A DNA stretch of 64,000 nucleotides from Aquimarina sp. AU474 (GCF_900312815.1 NZ_OMPE01000009.1:1488001-1552000), one strand, 5' to 3'; positions 9,866 through 19,827 are shown, numbered from the stretch's first letter. Numbers and translations are program-made. The notes: generated by a model not told the origin, from the letters alone.

Positions 9866-9893
9866 TTGATATCATTTTTTTGATATACTTTTG
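9866..9893 (+). promoter_or_regulatory. topA promoter (Bacteroidota type)
   Basis: TTG (9866-9868), 17 bases, then TACTTTTG (9886-9893) form a perfect TTG-N17-TAnnTTTG promoter. The predicted start site near 9900 lies downstream of the possible GTG start at 9893, which therefore cannot be the true start; ATG at 9914 is chosen. Confidence 0.75.
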
Positions 9894-9913
9894 TGGACAC
9901 AAATTATAGGATT

Positions 9914-12421
9914 ATGGCTAAGAATTTAGTGATTGTCGAGTCGCCTGCCAAGGCCAAAACGATAGAGAAGTTTCTTGGAAAAGATTATACTGTAACTTCT
10001 AGTTTTGGACATATTGCAGATTTACCTGCAAAAGAACTTGGAGTGGATGTAGATGGCGATTTTACACCCAAATATATTGTTTCTAAAGACAAAAAAGATG
10101 TAGTTAAAAAACTAAAAGATCTCTCTAAGAAAGCAGAGATGGTTTGGTTAGCTAGTGATGAGGATCGAGAAGGAGAAGCTATTGCTTGGCATCTTGCAGA
10201 AACGCTTAAATTAGATAAAGAAAGAACGCGTCGTATTGTATTTCATGAGATTACAAAAAATGCAATTCTTAAAGCAATAGAAAACCCTAGAAGTATTGAC
10301 TATAATTTAGTGAATGCACAACAAGCTAGGCGTGTTTTGGATCGTTTAGTGGGATATGAATTATCGCCAGTATTATGGCGTAAAGTAAAGGGTGGTTTAT
10401 CTGCTGGAAGAGTGCAGTCGGTATCTGTACGTTTGATCGTTGAGAGAGAACGGGATATATTAGGATTTAAGCCTGAGGCTTCTTATAGAATCGATGCAGA
10501 ATTTTCTAACCAAGCAGGTAAGTCATTTAAAGCTAAGCTTCCTAAAAATTTTAAAACCAAAGAAGAAGCACATTCATTCTTAAAAAATAATATTGGCGCA
10601 TCTTTTAAAGTTGCAGACCTTAGTACAAAACCTGCTAAGAAATCTCCAGCGCCTCCATTTACAACGTCTACGTTGCAACAAGAAGCTTCAAGAAAGCTAT
10701 ATTTTTCAGTAAGTAAGACTATGACAATGGCTCAGCGATTATACGAAGCTGGGTTAATCACATACATGAGAACGGATAGTGTGAATCTATCGGCTGAAGC
10801 TCAAAAAGGAGCAAAAGCTGAAATTGTTTCTGCTTATGGTGATGAGTATAGTAATCCTAGGCAATATAAAGGAAAAGCAAAAGGAGCACAAGAAGCTCAC
10901 GAGGCTATAAGACCTACTGATTTTTCTAGGCATAGTGTTGATGTGGATTATGATCAGCAACGATTGTATGAGTTGATCTGGAAAAGAGCTATCGCATCAC
11001 AAATGAGTGATGCACGCTTAGAGAGAACTAATGTAAAAATTGAGGCTAATACGCATAAAGAACAATTTACTGCTAGTGGAGAAGTGATTAAGTTCGAAGG
11101 GTTCTTAAAAGTATACCTAGAAGGTAGCGATGATGAAGATGAGGAGCAAGAAGGAATTCTTCCTGCTATGAAGGTACAAGAATCATTGTATAATAGTTAT
11201 ATCTCGGCAACCGAGAGGTTTACAAGGCCACCAAGTAGATATACAGAAGCTTCGTTGGTTAAGAAGCTCGAAGAGTTAGGTATCGGAAGACCTTCTACAT
11301 ATGCTCCAACCATTTCTACAATTCAGAATAGAAATTATGTAGAAAAAGGAGCAAAAGAAGGAGAGATTAGAAATTATATACAGCTTACTCTTTCTGGAGA
11401 TGCATTAGATGAGAAAAAACTGTCTGAGAAGGTAGGTAGTGATAAAGGAAAACTGATCCCTACAGATGTTGGGATGGTGGTTAATGACTTTTTGGTAAAT
11501 CATTTTTCTTCAATTTTAGATTACAATTTTACAGCCAAAGTAGAACAGGATTTTGATGAAATTGCAGAAGGTCAGGAAGATTGGACAAATGTGATGAGGG
11601 AGTTTTATCAAGAATTTCATCCTAGAGTAGAAGATGTGGCACAAAATGCCGATCGCGAAGTTGGTGAACGAATCCTAGGAGAGGATCCTGCTACAGGAAA
11701 AGTAGTGAGCGTGCGATTAGGTAAATTTGGACCGATGGTACAAATAGGTACTGTAGACGATGAAGATAAACCAAGATTTGCAAGTCTGCCTCCTGGGCAA
11801 ACATTAAGTGGGATAACCTTTGAAGAAGCAATGGATCTCTTTCAGTTGCCCAAAGAATTAGGTGATTACAAAGGAGAAACCCTTGTGGTTAATAATGGTA
11901 GGTTTGGTCCTTATGTTCGTTATGGTGAGAAGTTTGTTTCCCTGGCAAAAGGAGAAGATCCATTAAATATATCTTTGGATAGAGCTAAGGAACTTATTGA
12001 TGAAAAGGAAAAAGCAGATGCTCCTATATATACATATGAAAATCTTCCAGTTCAAAAAGGTAAAGGTAGATTTGGTCCATTTATTAAATGGAACGGAATG
12101 TTTATCAACGTAAATAAAAAATACGATTTTGATAATTTGTCTGATGAAGATATCGTAAACCTTATCGAAGAAAAAAAGCAAAAAGAAATTGATAAGGTGA
12201 TTCATAACTGGGAAGAAGAAGGGATTCGTGTAGAAAAAGCAAGATGGGGAAGAAGTAATATTATTAAAGGTAAAGTCAAAATAGAATTACCGAAAACTGT
12301 AGATGCTTCAAAATTGACTTTGGATAAAGTGAAAGACCTTATCGAAAAAAATGCTCCGAAGAAAAAAACAGCTAAAAAGAAAACTACTACCAAAAAGAAA
12401 ACTACTACCAAAAAGAAATAA
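9914..12421 (+). CDS. topA: DNA topoisomerase I
   Basis: This type IA topoisomerase relaxes negative supercoils. It opens with the TOPRIM signature (MAKNLVIVESPAKAKTIEKF) and has DEDREGEAIAWHL, the catalytic-Tyr segment GLITYMRTDSVNLS and RPSTYAPTISTIQNRNY. After the core it carries several small repeat domains of the form GRFGPYVRYGEKFVSL, and a Lys-rich tail (AKKKTTTKKKTTTKKK). A GTG seven codons upstream is excluded by promoter position. The next gene follows after only 3 bases, so they form one operon. Confidence 0.98.
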   Translation: MAKNLVIVESPAKAKTIEKFLGKDYTVTSSFGHIADLPAKELGVDVDGDFTPKYIVSKDKKDVVKKLKDLSKKAEMVWLASDEDREGEAIAWHLAETLKLDKERTRRIVFHEITKNAILKAIENPRSIDYNLVNAQQARRVLDRLVGYELSPVLWRKVKGGLSAGRVQSVSVRLIVERERDILGFKPEASYRIDAEFSNQAGKSFKAKLPKNFKTKEEAHSFLKNNIGASFKVADLSTKPAKKSPAPPFTTSTLQQEASRKLYFSVSKTMTMAQRLYEAGLITYMRTDSVNLSAEAQKGAKAEIVSAYGDEYSNPRQYKGKAKGAQEAHEAIRPTDFSRHSVDVDYDQQRLYELIWKRAIASQMSDARLERTNVKIEANTHKEQFTASGEVIKFEGFLKVYLEGSDDEDEEQEGILPAMKVQESLYNSYISATERFTRPPSRYTEASLVKKLEELGIGRPSTYAPTISTIQNRNYVEKGAKEGEIRNYIQLTLSGDALDEKKLSEKVGSDKGKLIPTDVGMVVNDFLVNHFSSILDYNFTAKVEQDFDEIAEGQEDWTNVMREFYQEFHPRVEDVAQNADREVGERILGEDPATGKVVSVRLGKFGPMVQIGTVDDEDKPRFASLPPGQTLSGITFEEAMDLFQLPKELGDYKGETLVVNNGRFGPYVRYGEKFVSLAKGEDPLNISLDRAKELIDEKEKADAPIYTYENLPVQKGKGRFGPFIKWNGMFINVNKKYDFDNLSDEDIVNLIEEKKQKEIDKVIHNWEEEGIRVEKARWGRSNIIKGKVKIELPKTVDASKLTLDKVKDLIEKNAPKKKTAKKKTTTKKKTTTKKK

Positions 12422-12424
12422 TAC

Positions 12425-13588
12425 ATGTCTTTCGAATTTCTTGCTCCAGTTAGTGATTTAGTAGCAGCACATACCAAATTGCTTTCAGATCATTCTTTAG
12501 GAAAAAAAATAAAAATTCACACTGTGGATAATGGTGTGCCTAATCTTGAAAAAGTTGATATTGCTATTCTTGGAGTTCAGGAAAATAGAAATGATGTAGA
12601 TTTTTTGGGTGAGCAGTTGAATTTTGATTCCATTCGAAGATCTTTATATGAATTATATCCAGGTAATTGGGATACGTCTATTGTAGATCTTGGTGATGTA
12701 ACACCAGGTAATGAAGTTAGTGATACATATTATTTGGTTCAAGAAGTTTTATCTACACTTTTGCAAAAAAATATAATCCCTATTATTTTAGGGGGCAGTC
12801 AGGATGTGGTATATGCCCAATACAGATCTTTTGATATTTTAGAACGTATGGTTAATATGGCTAATGTAGATAGTAGATTTGATCTAGGAAATTCTTCTCA
12901 GCCAATTACCAACACTTCATTTGTAGGTAAGATTATTGTAGAGCAACCGTATAATCTTTTTAATTATAGTAATATAGGATATCAAACCTATTTTAATGCT
13001 CAGGAAGAAATAGATCTTATCGAGAAACTATATTTTGATGCGTATCGCTTGGGTGAGGTAATTTCTGATGTAACTATTGTCGAACCTATTATGCGTGATG
13101 CAGATATTGTTACAATAGACATTGGAGTTATGAATTCGAATAGCATGCACGGAGCCGTGGCTTCACCTAATGGTTTTGATGGGAGAGAAATATGTGCGAT
13201 ATCAAGATATGCTGGGATAAGTGATAAGGTCAAAAGTTTTGGGATCTATGAGTTTAAGAATTTTAAAAATGAAGAAACTGCTTCATTATTGATAAGCCAA
13301 ATTATTTGGTATTTTATCGAAGGAGTTAACTACAGGTCCGAAGAACTGGATGTCAAAAATCAGAAAAGTACACTACATTATAGCGTTCCTATTGAAGACG
13401 AAATATTGTCTTTCTACAAGAGTGCTAAAACCGGAAGATGGTGGATAGAAATACCTTTTATTTCATCTGGTAATAATAAATTGAAAAGACACACGTTATT
13501 ACCTTGCACGTACAACGATTATGAGCGAGCTTGTAATCAAGAAATACCTGAAAGATGGTATAAGGCAAAACGAAAAAACGAAGTTTAA
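12425..13588 (+). CDS. Arginase/formimidoylglutamase-fold protein, probably inactive
   Basis: The 387-residue protein has the overall pattern of the ureohydrolase family, but the metal ligands are altered. Where active arginases have GGDHS this has GGSQD (residues 123-127); where they have DAHxD this has DSRFD (149-153); and the DxD pair is D232-I-G234. I infer a pseudoenzyme. It lies 3 bases after topA and just before gldK, a position I recall as conserved in gliding Flavobacteriia, where it is usually labelled formimidoylglutamase. A structural or regulatory role linked to T9SS is speculative. Confidence 0.82.
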   Translation: MSFEFLAPVSDLVAAHTKLLSDHSLGKKIKIHTVDNGVPNLEKVDIAILGVQENRNDVDFLGEQLNFDSIRRSLYELYPGNWDTSIVDLGDVTPGNEVSDTYYLVQEVLSTLLQKNIIPIILGGSQDVVYAQYRSFDILERMVNMANVDSRFDLGNSSQPITNTSFVGKIIVEQPYNLFNYSNIGYQTYFNAQEEIDLIEKLYFDAYRLGEVISDVTIVEPIMRDADIVTIDIGVMNSNSMHGAVASPNGFDGREICAISRYAGISDKVKSFGIYEFKNFKNEETASLLISQIIWYFIEGVNYRSEELDVKNQKSTLHYSVPIEDEILSFYKSAKTGRWWIEIPFISSGNNKLKRHTLLPCTYNDYERACNQEIPERWYKAKRKNEV

Positions 13589-13629
13589 CATTTTTATTAG
13601 GCAGATTTAAGGTTTTTTTTAGAAAAAAA

Positions 13630-13660
13630 TTGTTTTTCTGGAAATAAATAAATAGGTTTA
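13630..13660 (+). promoter_or_regulatory. Possible gldK promoter
   Basis: TTG (13630-13632), 20 bases, then TAGGTTTA (13653-13660) match the Bacteroidota promoter at all but the last -7 base. It lies 38 bases before the gldK ATG. Confidence 0.45.
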
Positions 13661-13698
13661 CGTCCTTAAATCTAGAAGATCTTAACCTAAAACACGTT

Positions 13699-15072
13699 AT
13701 GAAGAAATTTGTATCACTCTTTGCTATTTTAGCAATGCTCTATAGTTGTGGTGGAGGAAACCGAGGAGAGCTAATAGGAGCACAAGGAAAAAAATGGCAC
13801 CCGCAAAAGCCGTATGGAATGGCCCTCATCCCCGGAGGATCCTTCATTATGGGTAAGTCGGATGATGACAAAGCAGCGTTAGCAAACGCACCCACCAAGA
13901 TGGTTACCGTTCGTTCTTTTTACATGGATGAGACGGAAATCACTAATAGTGAATATAGACAGTTTGTTCATTGGGTCCGCGATTCCGTTCTTAGAATGAG
14001 ATTTGCGATTATGGCTGATGAATTAGGTAAAGCTCCTGGTGACGATGGCATTGGTGAGTACGCATTTCTAGATGCTGATACCGAAGATATGTCTGTTTAC
14101 GAAAAATACATGTACGATAACTATAGTGGTACAGGAGAAACTGGCTACGAAGGTAGAAGACTTAATAAGGATATCGATATCGAATGGGATATTGATGATT
14201 ATCCAGACGAGTTTTATGCAGAGGTTATGGATACCATGTATATTCCCCTAGAAGAATCCTATAATGGTAGACGTACATTAGATGTAAGTAAATTTGAGTT
14301 TAGATTTACTTGGATGGATATTCAGGCAGCAGCAAGAGCTAGAAAAGGTGGAAGAAAAGATTTTGTAAAAGAAGAAGTTATACAAGTTTATCCAGATACC
14401 ACTGTGTGGATCAAGGATTTTAACTATTCATATAATGAGCCGATGCACAACGATTACTTCTGGCATAGTGCATATGATGATTACCCTGTAGTAGGTGTTT
14501 CTTGGGAACAAGCTAAAGCCTTCTGTAGATGGAGAACTATTGAGAAAAATACCTTTCAAAAGAAAAAAAGTAAAGAATTTGTAAACTATTTTAGATTACC
14601 AACTGAGGCCGAATGGGAGTACGCCGCAAGAGGAGGTCTAGAATCGGCAACCTATCCATGGGGAGGACCTTACGCCCTAAATGATAGAGGTTGTTTCCTT
14701 GCAAATTTCAAGCCTCTTAGAGGAAACTACGCAGCAGATAACTTCTTATATACTGTCGAAGCCAAAACATTTGAGCCAAATGATTATAATTTATATAACA
14801 TGGCAGGTAATGTTTCAGAGTGGGTGCAGTCATCCTATGATCCAGCAGCTTACGAATACGTGTCGTCAATGAACCCTAACGTTAATGACGACGATAATAA
14901 GCGTAAAGTAGTACGTGGAGGATCCTGGAAAGATGTTGCTTATTTCCTACAAGTAAGCACCAGAGATTACGAGTATGCTGATTCCGCGAGAAGTTATATC
15001 GGATTTAGAACCGTTCAGGACTATATGGGTACTGACGTGACTGGAGAAGATAATACCGTGAATCAAAAATAA
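13699..15072 (+). CDS. gldK: Gliding motility / T9SS lipoprotein GldK
   Basis: GldK (PorK) is an outer-membrane lipoprotein that forms the periplasmic ring with GldN in the type IX secretion system. The signal peptide ends at Cys17 (LAMLYSCGGG). The body is an FGE-sulfatase/SUMF1-like fold: MALIPGGSFIMGKSDDDK, DETEITNSEYRQF, LPTEAEWEYAARGG, NVSEWV, and a C-terminal RGGSWKD...GFRTV segment. The 457-residue length is usual. It heads the gldKLMN block. Confidence 0.97.
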   Translation: MKKFVSLFAILAMLYSCGGGNRGELIGAQGKKWHPQKPYGMALIPGGSFIMGKSDDDKAALANAPTKMVTVRSFYMDETEITNSEYRQFVHWVRDSVLRMRFAIMADELGKAPGDDGIGEYAFLDADTEDMSVYEKYMYDNYSGTGETGYEGRRLNKDIDIEWDIDDYPDEFYAEVMDTMYIPLEESYNGRRTLDVSKFEFRFTWMDIQAAARARKGGRKDFVKEEVIQVYPDTTVWIKDFNYSYNEPMHNDYFWHSAYDDYPVVGVSWEQAKAFCRWRTIEKNTFQKKKSKEFVNYFRLPTEAEWEYAARGGLESATYPWGGPYALNDRGCFLANFKPLRGNYAADNFLYTVEAKTFEPNDYNLYNMAGNVSEWVQSSYDPAAYEYVSSMNPNVNDDDNKRKVVRGGSWKDVAYFLQVSTRDYEYADSARSYIGFRTVQDYMGTDVTGEDNTVNQK

Positions 15073-15149
15073 GTCCCAAAATTTTCTATCAACTTAATTA
15101 CTAACCCTTTTTTTAAAAATTTAGATTTAAAAAACAAAACAAATTTATT

Positions 15150-15776
15150 ATGGCAAATTCAAAAGCAAGCAAAAAGTTAATGAACATGGTATACGGTCTA
15201 GGAGCGGCCGTTGTAATCTTAGGTGCACTATTTAAAATTATGCACTGGCCATTTGGTAATCAAATGCTTATTATTGGTTTGATCACAGAAGCATTTGTAT
15301 TTACTGTTTCTGCATTCGAACCTGTGGATGACGAAGTAGATTGGTCTCTTGTATATCCTGAACTAGCAGGAGGTAACAAAAAAGATAAAAAAGAAAAAGA
15401 AACTCCAGAAGGATTGTTATCTAAGAAATTAGATGATATGCTTAAAGAAGCTAGAGTAGATACTAATTTAATGAACAGCTTAGGCGAAAGTATTCGTAAT
15501 TTTGAAGGAGCTGCTAAAAATATCTCTCCTACAGTAGATGCAATCCAGGGAACTAAGAAATATAGCGAGGAGATGGCTCATGCAGCTTCTCACCTAGAAT
15601 CTTTAAATAGCTTATATAAAGTACAGTTAGAATCTTCTGCTAAACAAGCTGAAGCTAATCAAGCTATCGCAGACAATGCTGCAAAACTTAAAGATCAAAT
15701 GGAAAGTCTTGCTGGTAACCTTTCTTCACTTAATGGAGTATATGGTGGTATGTTAACTGCAATGAATAGAAGTTAA
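15150..15776 (+). CDS. gldL: T9SS motor protein GldL
   Basis: GldL (PorL) is the inner-membrane half of the proton-driven T9SS/gliding motor. Two transmembrane helices occupy about residues 14-30 and 37-57. The second holds Glu47 (LIITEAF region: GLITEAFVF), which by position corresponds to the proton-path glutamate of Flavobacterium johnsoniae GldL. The cytoplasmic C-terminus is helical and coiled-coil-like. It follows gldK by 77 bases. Confidence 0.97.
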   Translation: MANSKASKKLMNMVYGLGAAVVILGALFKIMHWPFGNQMLIIGLITEAFVFTVSAFEPVDDEVDWSLVYPELAGGNKKDKKEKETPEGLLSKKLDDMLKEARVDTNLMNSLGESIRNFEGAAKNISPTVDAIQGTKKYSEEMAHAASHLESLNSLYKVQLESSAKQAEANQAIADNAAKLKDQMESLAGNLSSLNGVYGGMLTAMNRS

Positions 15777-15827
15777 CATTTTAGTAATTAAATAATTATA
15801 TAATAACTACCAAAATCTAAGAAGAAT

Positions 15828-17375
15828 ATGGCAGGAGGAAAACTATCCCCAAGGCAGAAGATGATTAACCTAATGTACTTGGTTTTCATCGCGATGATGG
15901 CATTAAATATGTCAAAAGAGGTATTATCAGCTTTCGGTTTGATGAACGAAAAACTTACCGAATCTAATACAATCTCTACAGAACGTAATAATTCATTTAT
16001 GGCTGGTCTGGCTGAAAAAGTAACAGAACAACCTGAGAAATATACACCGCTTAAAGAGAAAGCAGATCAAATTAGTACGCTTTCTAATGAGTTTAATGCA
16101 TATTTAGACAAGGTTAAAGCCGAAATAACTCAAGACTTAAGCGATCCAACTGATTATGAAACAATGGATAAGTCTCTAACTTTAGATCAAAAGTTTTTTG
16201 CAGGAGGTAAAGTTACTCCGGGAGCACAAGAATTTTTGGATAATGTTTCAAAATATAGAGATGGTGTATCTGCTGCAATTAAAGAGGTGAAAGAAGTGGA
16301 TCCTTCGGTTGCAGATGATGTTATTAAAACTTTTTCTACTAGTGATGTTAAAGACAGAGCTGGTGTAAACAAAAAGTGGTTGAATTACAATTTTGAAGGA
16401 TTTCCTTTAGTTGCTACTTTAACGAAGCTTACTCAAATGCAAGCAGATGTTAAAACTACTGAAAGTAAAGTGCTTTCTGCTTTATTAGCAGGTCAACAAG
16501 CATCAGAACTTTCGTTTAGTAACTATGAGGCAATTGTTGTAGCTGATAAAACAGCATTCTTTAGTGGAGAGAAATTTAAAGGTAGAATCGTTCTAGGACG
16601 TTTTGATGCTACACTTAAACCAACCAAAGTAATGGTTAATGGTAAGGAGCAGACAGAAGTTCAAAATGGTCAAATTATGTTAGATTTCCCTGCAGGAAAT
16701 GTTGGAGAAAGAGATGTAGCAGGTGAGCTTGAATTTAAAGAGGGTGACTCTATAGTAAAAATTCCTATTAAGAGTTCTTATACTGTAATTCCGAGACCAA
16801 ACTCTGCTGTAATTTCTGCAGATAAAATGAATGTGGTATATCGTGGGGTAAACAACCCAATGACGATTTCTATTCCTGGTGTGCCAAATGTAAATGCTAC
16901 GGCTCCTGGTTTAAGAAAAACTGGTGGTGCTGGTAAATACATGATGAATGTTACAACTGTAAGAGCACGTGAAGTGAGCATTAAAGTAAGTGGTAAACTT
17001 GCTAATGGTACTTCAGTAAGTGATAGTAAGAAATTTAGAATTAAGGATATTCCAAGACCAGTAGGAACTGTTCGTGGAGAAGATGGTGCAATAAAAATGG
17101 CAAGAAATGCATTAAATATTTCTTCTATTGGAGCTATCTTACCAGATTTTGATTTCGATATCAAACTTAATGTAACAGCATTTAAGTTTAAAGTAGAAGG
17201 ACAACCTACTGTAAGCGTACGAGGAAAAAGACTTGATTCTAAGGCTAAATCTGCATTACGTAAAGCAAAAAGAGGTTCTTCTATACAGATTATAGATATA
17301 AAAGCACAGTTAACTACAAATGCTGGATATAAATTGAAAAAGATATCTCCGGTTATTGTTGAGTTAACGAACTAA
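15828..17375 (+). CDS. gldM: T9SS motor protein GldM
   Basis: GldM (PorM) spans the periplasm, coupling the GldL motor to the GldK/GldN ring. One transmembrane helix near the N-terminus (MINLMYLVFIAMMALNMSKE) is followed by a long periplasmic region with helical first domain and beta-rich later domains, as in the known structures. The 515-residue length matches the family. It sits 51 bases after gldL and 16 bases before gldN. Confidence 0.97.
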   Translation: MAGGKLSPRQKMINLMYLVFIAMMALNMSKEVLSAFGLMNEKLTESNTISTERNNSFMAGLAEKVTEQPEKYTPLKEKADQISTLSNEFNAYLDKVKAEITQDLSDPTDYETMDKSLTLDQKFFAGGKVTPGAQEFLDNVSKYRDGVSAAIKEVKEVDPSVADDVIKTFSTSDVKDRAGVNKKWLNYNFEGFPLVATLTKLTQMQADVKTTESKVLSALLAGQQASELSFSNYEAIVVADKTAFFSGEKFKGRIVLGRFDATLKPTKVMVNGKEQTEVQNGQIMLDFPAGNVGERDVAGELEFKEGDSIVKIPIKSSYTVIPRPNSAVISADKMNVVYRGVNNPMTISIPGVPNVNATAPGLRKTGGAGKYMMNVTTVRAREVSIKVSGKLANGTSVSDSKKFRIKDIPRPVGTVRGEDGAIKMARNALNISSIGAILPDFDFDIKLNVTAFKFKVEGQPTVSVRGKRLDSKAKSALRKAKRGSSIQIIDIKAQLTTNAGYKLKKISPVIVELTN

Positions 17376-17391
17376 AATAAACGTATTAGTT

Positions 17392-18285
17392 ATGAATTTG
17401 AAAAATTTTATATTAACCGTTTTTGGTGTATTGATCTCGGCAGTTGCGCTAGGTCAAACCAATAATATATTAAATGCCGAGCAGCCCGATGATATCGGAA
17501 AGAAAACTGCAGAACAAATATTGTATGATAACGATCACCCGTTAGAATATGGTTATGTTGATAAACGAGATGTATTATGGGCTAAAACAACTTGGGAAAC
17601 TATTGATCTTGATGAGAGAATTAATTTTCCTTTGTATTACCCTATTGATACTTTTAATATAGGTGCTAATCGTCGTTCTTTATATGATGTATTAGTTTCT
17701 AATATCAAAAACGGAAAAGTAAAAAGTATTTATTCAGATTCATATTTTACTGAAACGCGTACTTTCGAAGACCTTCAGTCTACAATGTCTAAGATAGACA
17801 CTACAGATTTAGGGTATGAGCAGTATAATGCAGGTGAAACAGTAGATCCTCAATATATTAATAGAAGAGATATTAATTCTGCAGATATTGCCGAGTATAA
17901 AATAAGAGGATATTGGTATTTTGATAAACGCCAAGGAGAATTGAGATACAGATTGCTTGGGTTAGCACCTGTAGCTCCGGATGTAAACTTTATCGATGAT
18001 GATGAGCCTGATATGGTTGCATTATTTTGGGTATGGTATCCTGATGTAAGAGAAATTCTTCATAATGCGCTTGCTTTCAATAGAAGAAATACCTCCATGC
18101 CTTTTACTTTAGATCATATTTTAAATGCTAGGCGATTTAACTCGATTATTTATAAAGAAGATAATGAACAAGGTGACCGTGAGATTAAAGATTATATCGT
18201 GGATAACGCCTTAATGCAACTTCTAGAAAGTGAACGAATTAAAGAAAGTATTCGAAATTTCGAAATGGATATGTGGAGCTACTAA
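17392..18285 (+). CDS. gldN: T9SS ring protein GldN
   Basis: GldN (PorN) is the periplasmic partner of GldK. It has a signal peptide (VFGVLISAVALGQ), the family segments KRDVLWAKTTWETIDLDERIN and DFKR-like YWYFDKRQGELRYRLLGLAPV, and a normal length of 297 residues. It is the last gene of the block and is followed by a strong terminator. Confidence 0.96.
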   Translation: MNLKNFILTVFGVLISAVALGQTNNILNAEQPDDIGKKTAEQILYDNDHPLEYGYVDKRDVLWAKTTWETIDLDERINFPLYYPIDTFNIGANRRSLYDVLVSNIKNGKVKSIYSDSYFTETRTFEDLQSTMSKIDTTDLGYEQYNAGETVDPQYINRRDINSADIAEYKIRGYWYFDKRQGELRYRLLGLAPVAPDVNFIDDDEPDMVALFWVWYPDVREILHNALAFNRRNTSMPFTLDHILNARRFNSIIYKEDNEQGDREIKDYIVDNALMQLLESERIKESIRNFEMDMWSY

Positions 18286-18312
18286 GTTCTATTATATAAA
18301 ATAACTTATACA

Positions 18313-18341
18313 AAAAACGCCCAACCTAGTTGGGCGTTTTT
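18313..18341 (+). terminator. Terminator after gldN
   Basis: The stem AAAAACGCCCAAC / GTTGGGCGTTTTT with a CTA loop closes the gldKLMN block. Confidence 0.9.
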
Positions 18342-18354
18342 ATATTTTTACATC

Positions 18355-19410
18355 ATGTTAGATTATATTGTTGTCGGTTTTGGGTTATCTGGTTTGTCTT
18401 TTATAGAACAATTAGAAAAAAATGATAAGTCATTCTTGGTTTTTGAAGATTCTTCTCAAAAATCCTCTAGAGTGGCAGGCGGGTTATATAATCCAGTAAT
18501 ATTAAAGCGTTTTACCGCTGCATGGAACGCCAAAAAACAACTTCAAAAAGCGATACCTTTTTATAAAAATGTTCAAACTAAACTTAATGAACAATTGGTG
18601 TTGGAGCTTCCTGTTTTACGAAGATTTAATTCTGTAGAAGAGCAAAACGCTTGGTTTGAGGCTTGTACCAAACCTATTTTAGAAGATTTTCTGGATCAGG
18701 AGCTAATGTATAATAGTAATGAGGGACTGGATATTCCTTTCCATTATGGGAGAGTACATCATACAGGTAGAATAGATATAAAAAACATGCTTTCGTGCTA
18801 CTTAAACTATCTTGATAAAAAAGATTGTTTGGTAAACGAATCCTTTGATCATGAACAATTAATTATAACAGATAATTTTGTTTCGTATAAGGGTCAAGAA
18901 GCGAAAAACATATTATTTTCTGAAGGTTTTGGAGTGCAAAACAACCCTTTCTTTAAATATTTGCCATTGGTTGGTAATAAAGGCGAGTATTTGGTGATAT
19001 CATCTCCTAAGTTACAATTAAATGAAGCCGTAAAATCTTCAATATTTATTATACCTCTTGGTAATAATCGATACAAAATTGGTGCTACATATAACAATCA
19101 AGACACTACTTCAGGGGTTACTTTAGAAGCAAAAGAAGAATTATTACGCAAATTAGAACGTTTTCTCAAGGTACCATATGAAATTATAGACCATGTAGCA
19201 GGGATTAGGCCGACAGTTAGAGATCGAAGACCTTTGGTGGGGACTCATCCAAAACATAAAAAGCTACATGTTTTAAATGGCTTAGGAAGCAGAGGTATAC
19301 TAATAGGGCCTACTGTTGCCGAGAACTTATACGATGCGATTGAAAACGATACTGCTTTAGATAAAGAAATCGATATCAAACGCTACGACAACTTTTTTTC
19401 TTTGTTATAA
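18355..19410 (+). CDS. FAD-dependent oxidoreductase (DAO family)
   Basis: The N-terminus shows the FAD Rossmann motif (DYIVVGFGLSGLSFIEQLE). Further D-amino-acid-oxidase-like signs are RVAGGLYNPVILKRF near residue 38 and the late segment GIRPTVRDRRPLVGTHPKHK with GLGSRG. The 351-residue length suits a soluble flavoenzyme, substrate unknown; glycine-oxidase-like or MnmC-C-like activity is possible. Its 3' end overlaps the convergent DUF983 gene by 28 bases. Confidence 0.87.
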   Translation: MLDYIVVGFGLSGLSFIEQLEKNDKSFLVFEDSSQKSSRVAGGLYNPVILKRFTAAWNAKKQLQKAIPFYKNVQTKLNEQLVLELPVLRRFNSVEEQNAWFEACTKPILEDFLDQELMYNSNEGLDIPFHYGRVHHTGRIDIKNMLSCYLNYLDKKDCLVNESFDHEQLIITDNFVSYKGQEAKNILFSEGFGVQNNPFFKYLPLVGNKGEYLVISSPKLQLNEAVKSSIFIIPLGNNRYKIGATYNNQDTTSGVTLEAKEELLRKLERFLKVPYEIIDHVAGIRPTVRDRRPLVGTHPKHKKLHVLNGLGSRGILIGPTVAENLYDAIENDTALDKEIDIKRYDNFFSLL

Positions 19411-19769
19411 TGCATAAAAAAGTTGATCCAAATATTTCTGGATAGCCTTAAAATTATCGGTAATGAGATAATCATAGTCGCTGCAATTAATAAAAAAGTG
19501 GCAACTAAATTAAGTTTAAGAAGAAAATAACCAATTAAAAAAGCCGAAACCGCAAAGATAATGCCTACTGGATAGCTTACATACATGGCGCCATAAAAAA
19601 AAGAAGGTTCTATTTTATATTTGGTCTCGCAATGACTGCATCGTTCATGCATTTTTAGTGTTTCATTCAGTTTATAGGGGTTAGATACTTGGTACATGCT
19701 TTCTTGTTGACAAACCGGACAACTGCCTGTCATAATACTGTAAATCTTAGTTCCTTTTAAGAAGTTCAT
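19383..19769 (-). CDS. DUF983 small membrane protein
   Basis: The 128-residue protein has two CxxC pairs at the N-terminus (CPVC, CSHC), as in a zinc ribbon, then SFFYGAMYVSYPVG and two hydrophobic helices. This is the DUF983 pattern, of unknown role. It overlaps the end of the FAD oxidoreductase and is divergent from the ABC-F gene; a Bacteroidota promoter is visible just upstream. Confidence 0.9.
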   Translation of the reverse strand: MNFLKGTKIYSIMTGSCPVCQQESMYQVSNPYKLNETLKMHERCSHCETKYKIEPSFFYGAMYVSYPVGIIFAVSAFLIGYFLLKLNLVATFLLIAATMIISLPIILRLSRNIWINFFMHYNKEKKLS

Positions 19770-19789
19770 ATGCTGCTTTTATGGTAACA

Positions 19790-19821
19790 CAAAATTAAGC
19801 ATCTTTGCAGAAAATATTCAA
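19790..19821 (-). promoter_or_regulatory. Promoter of the DUF983 gene
   Basis: On the minus strand TTG (19819-19821), 21 bases, then TAATTTTG (19790-19797) fit the Bacteroidota consensus exactly. The start site would be about 14 bases before the ATG. Confidence 0.6.
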
Positions 19822-19827
19822 AAGCTC

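Noticed and set aside
9893..9913. GTG start of topA giving seven extra residues
   Set aside because: It lies inside the -7 box, upstream of the predicted transcription start; the family starts at MAKNLVIVES.
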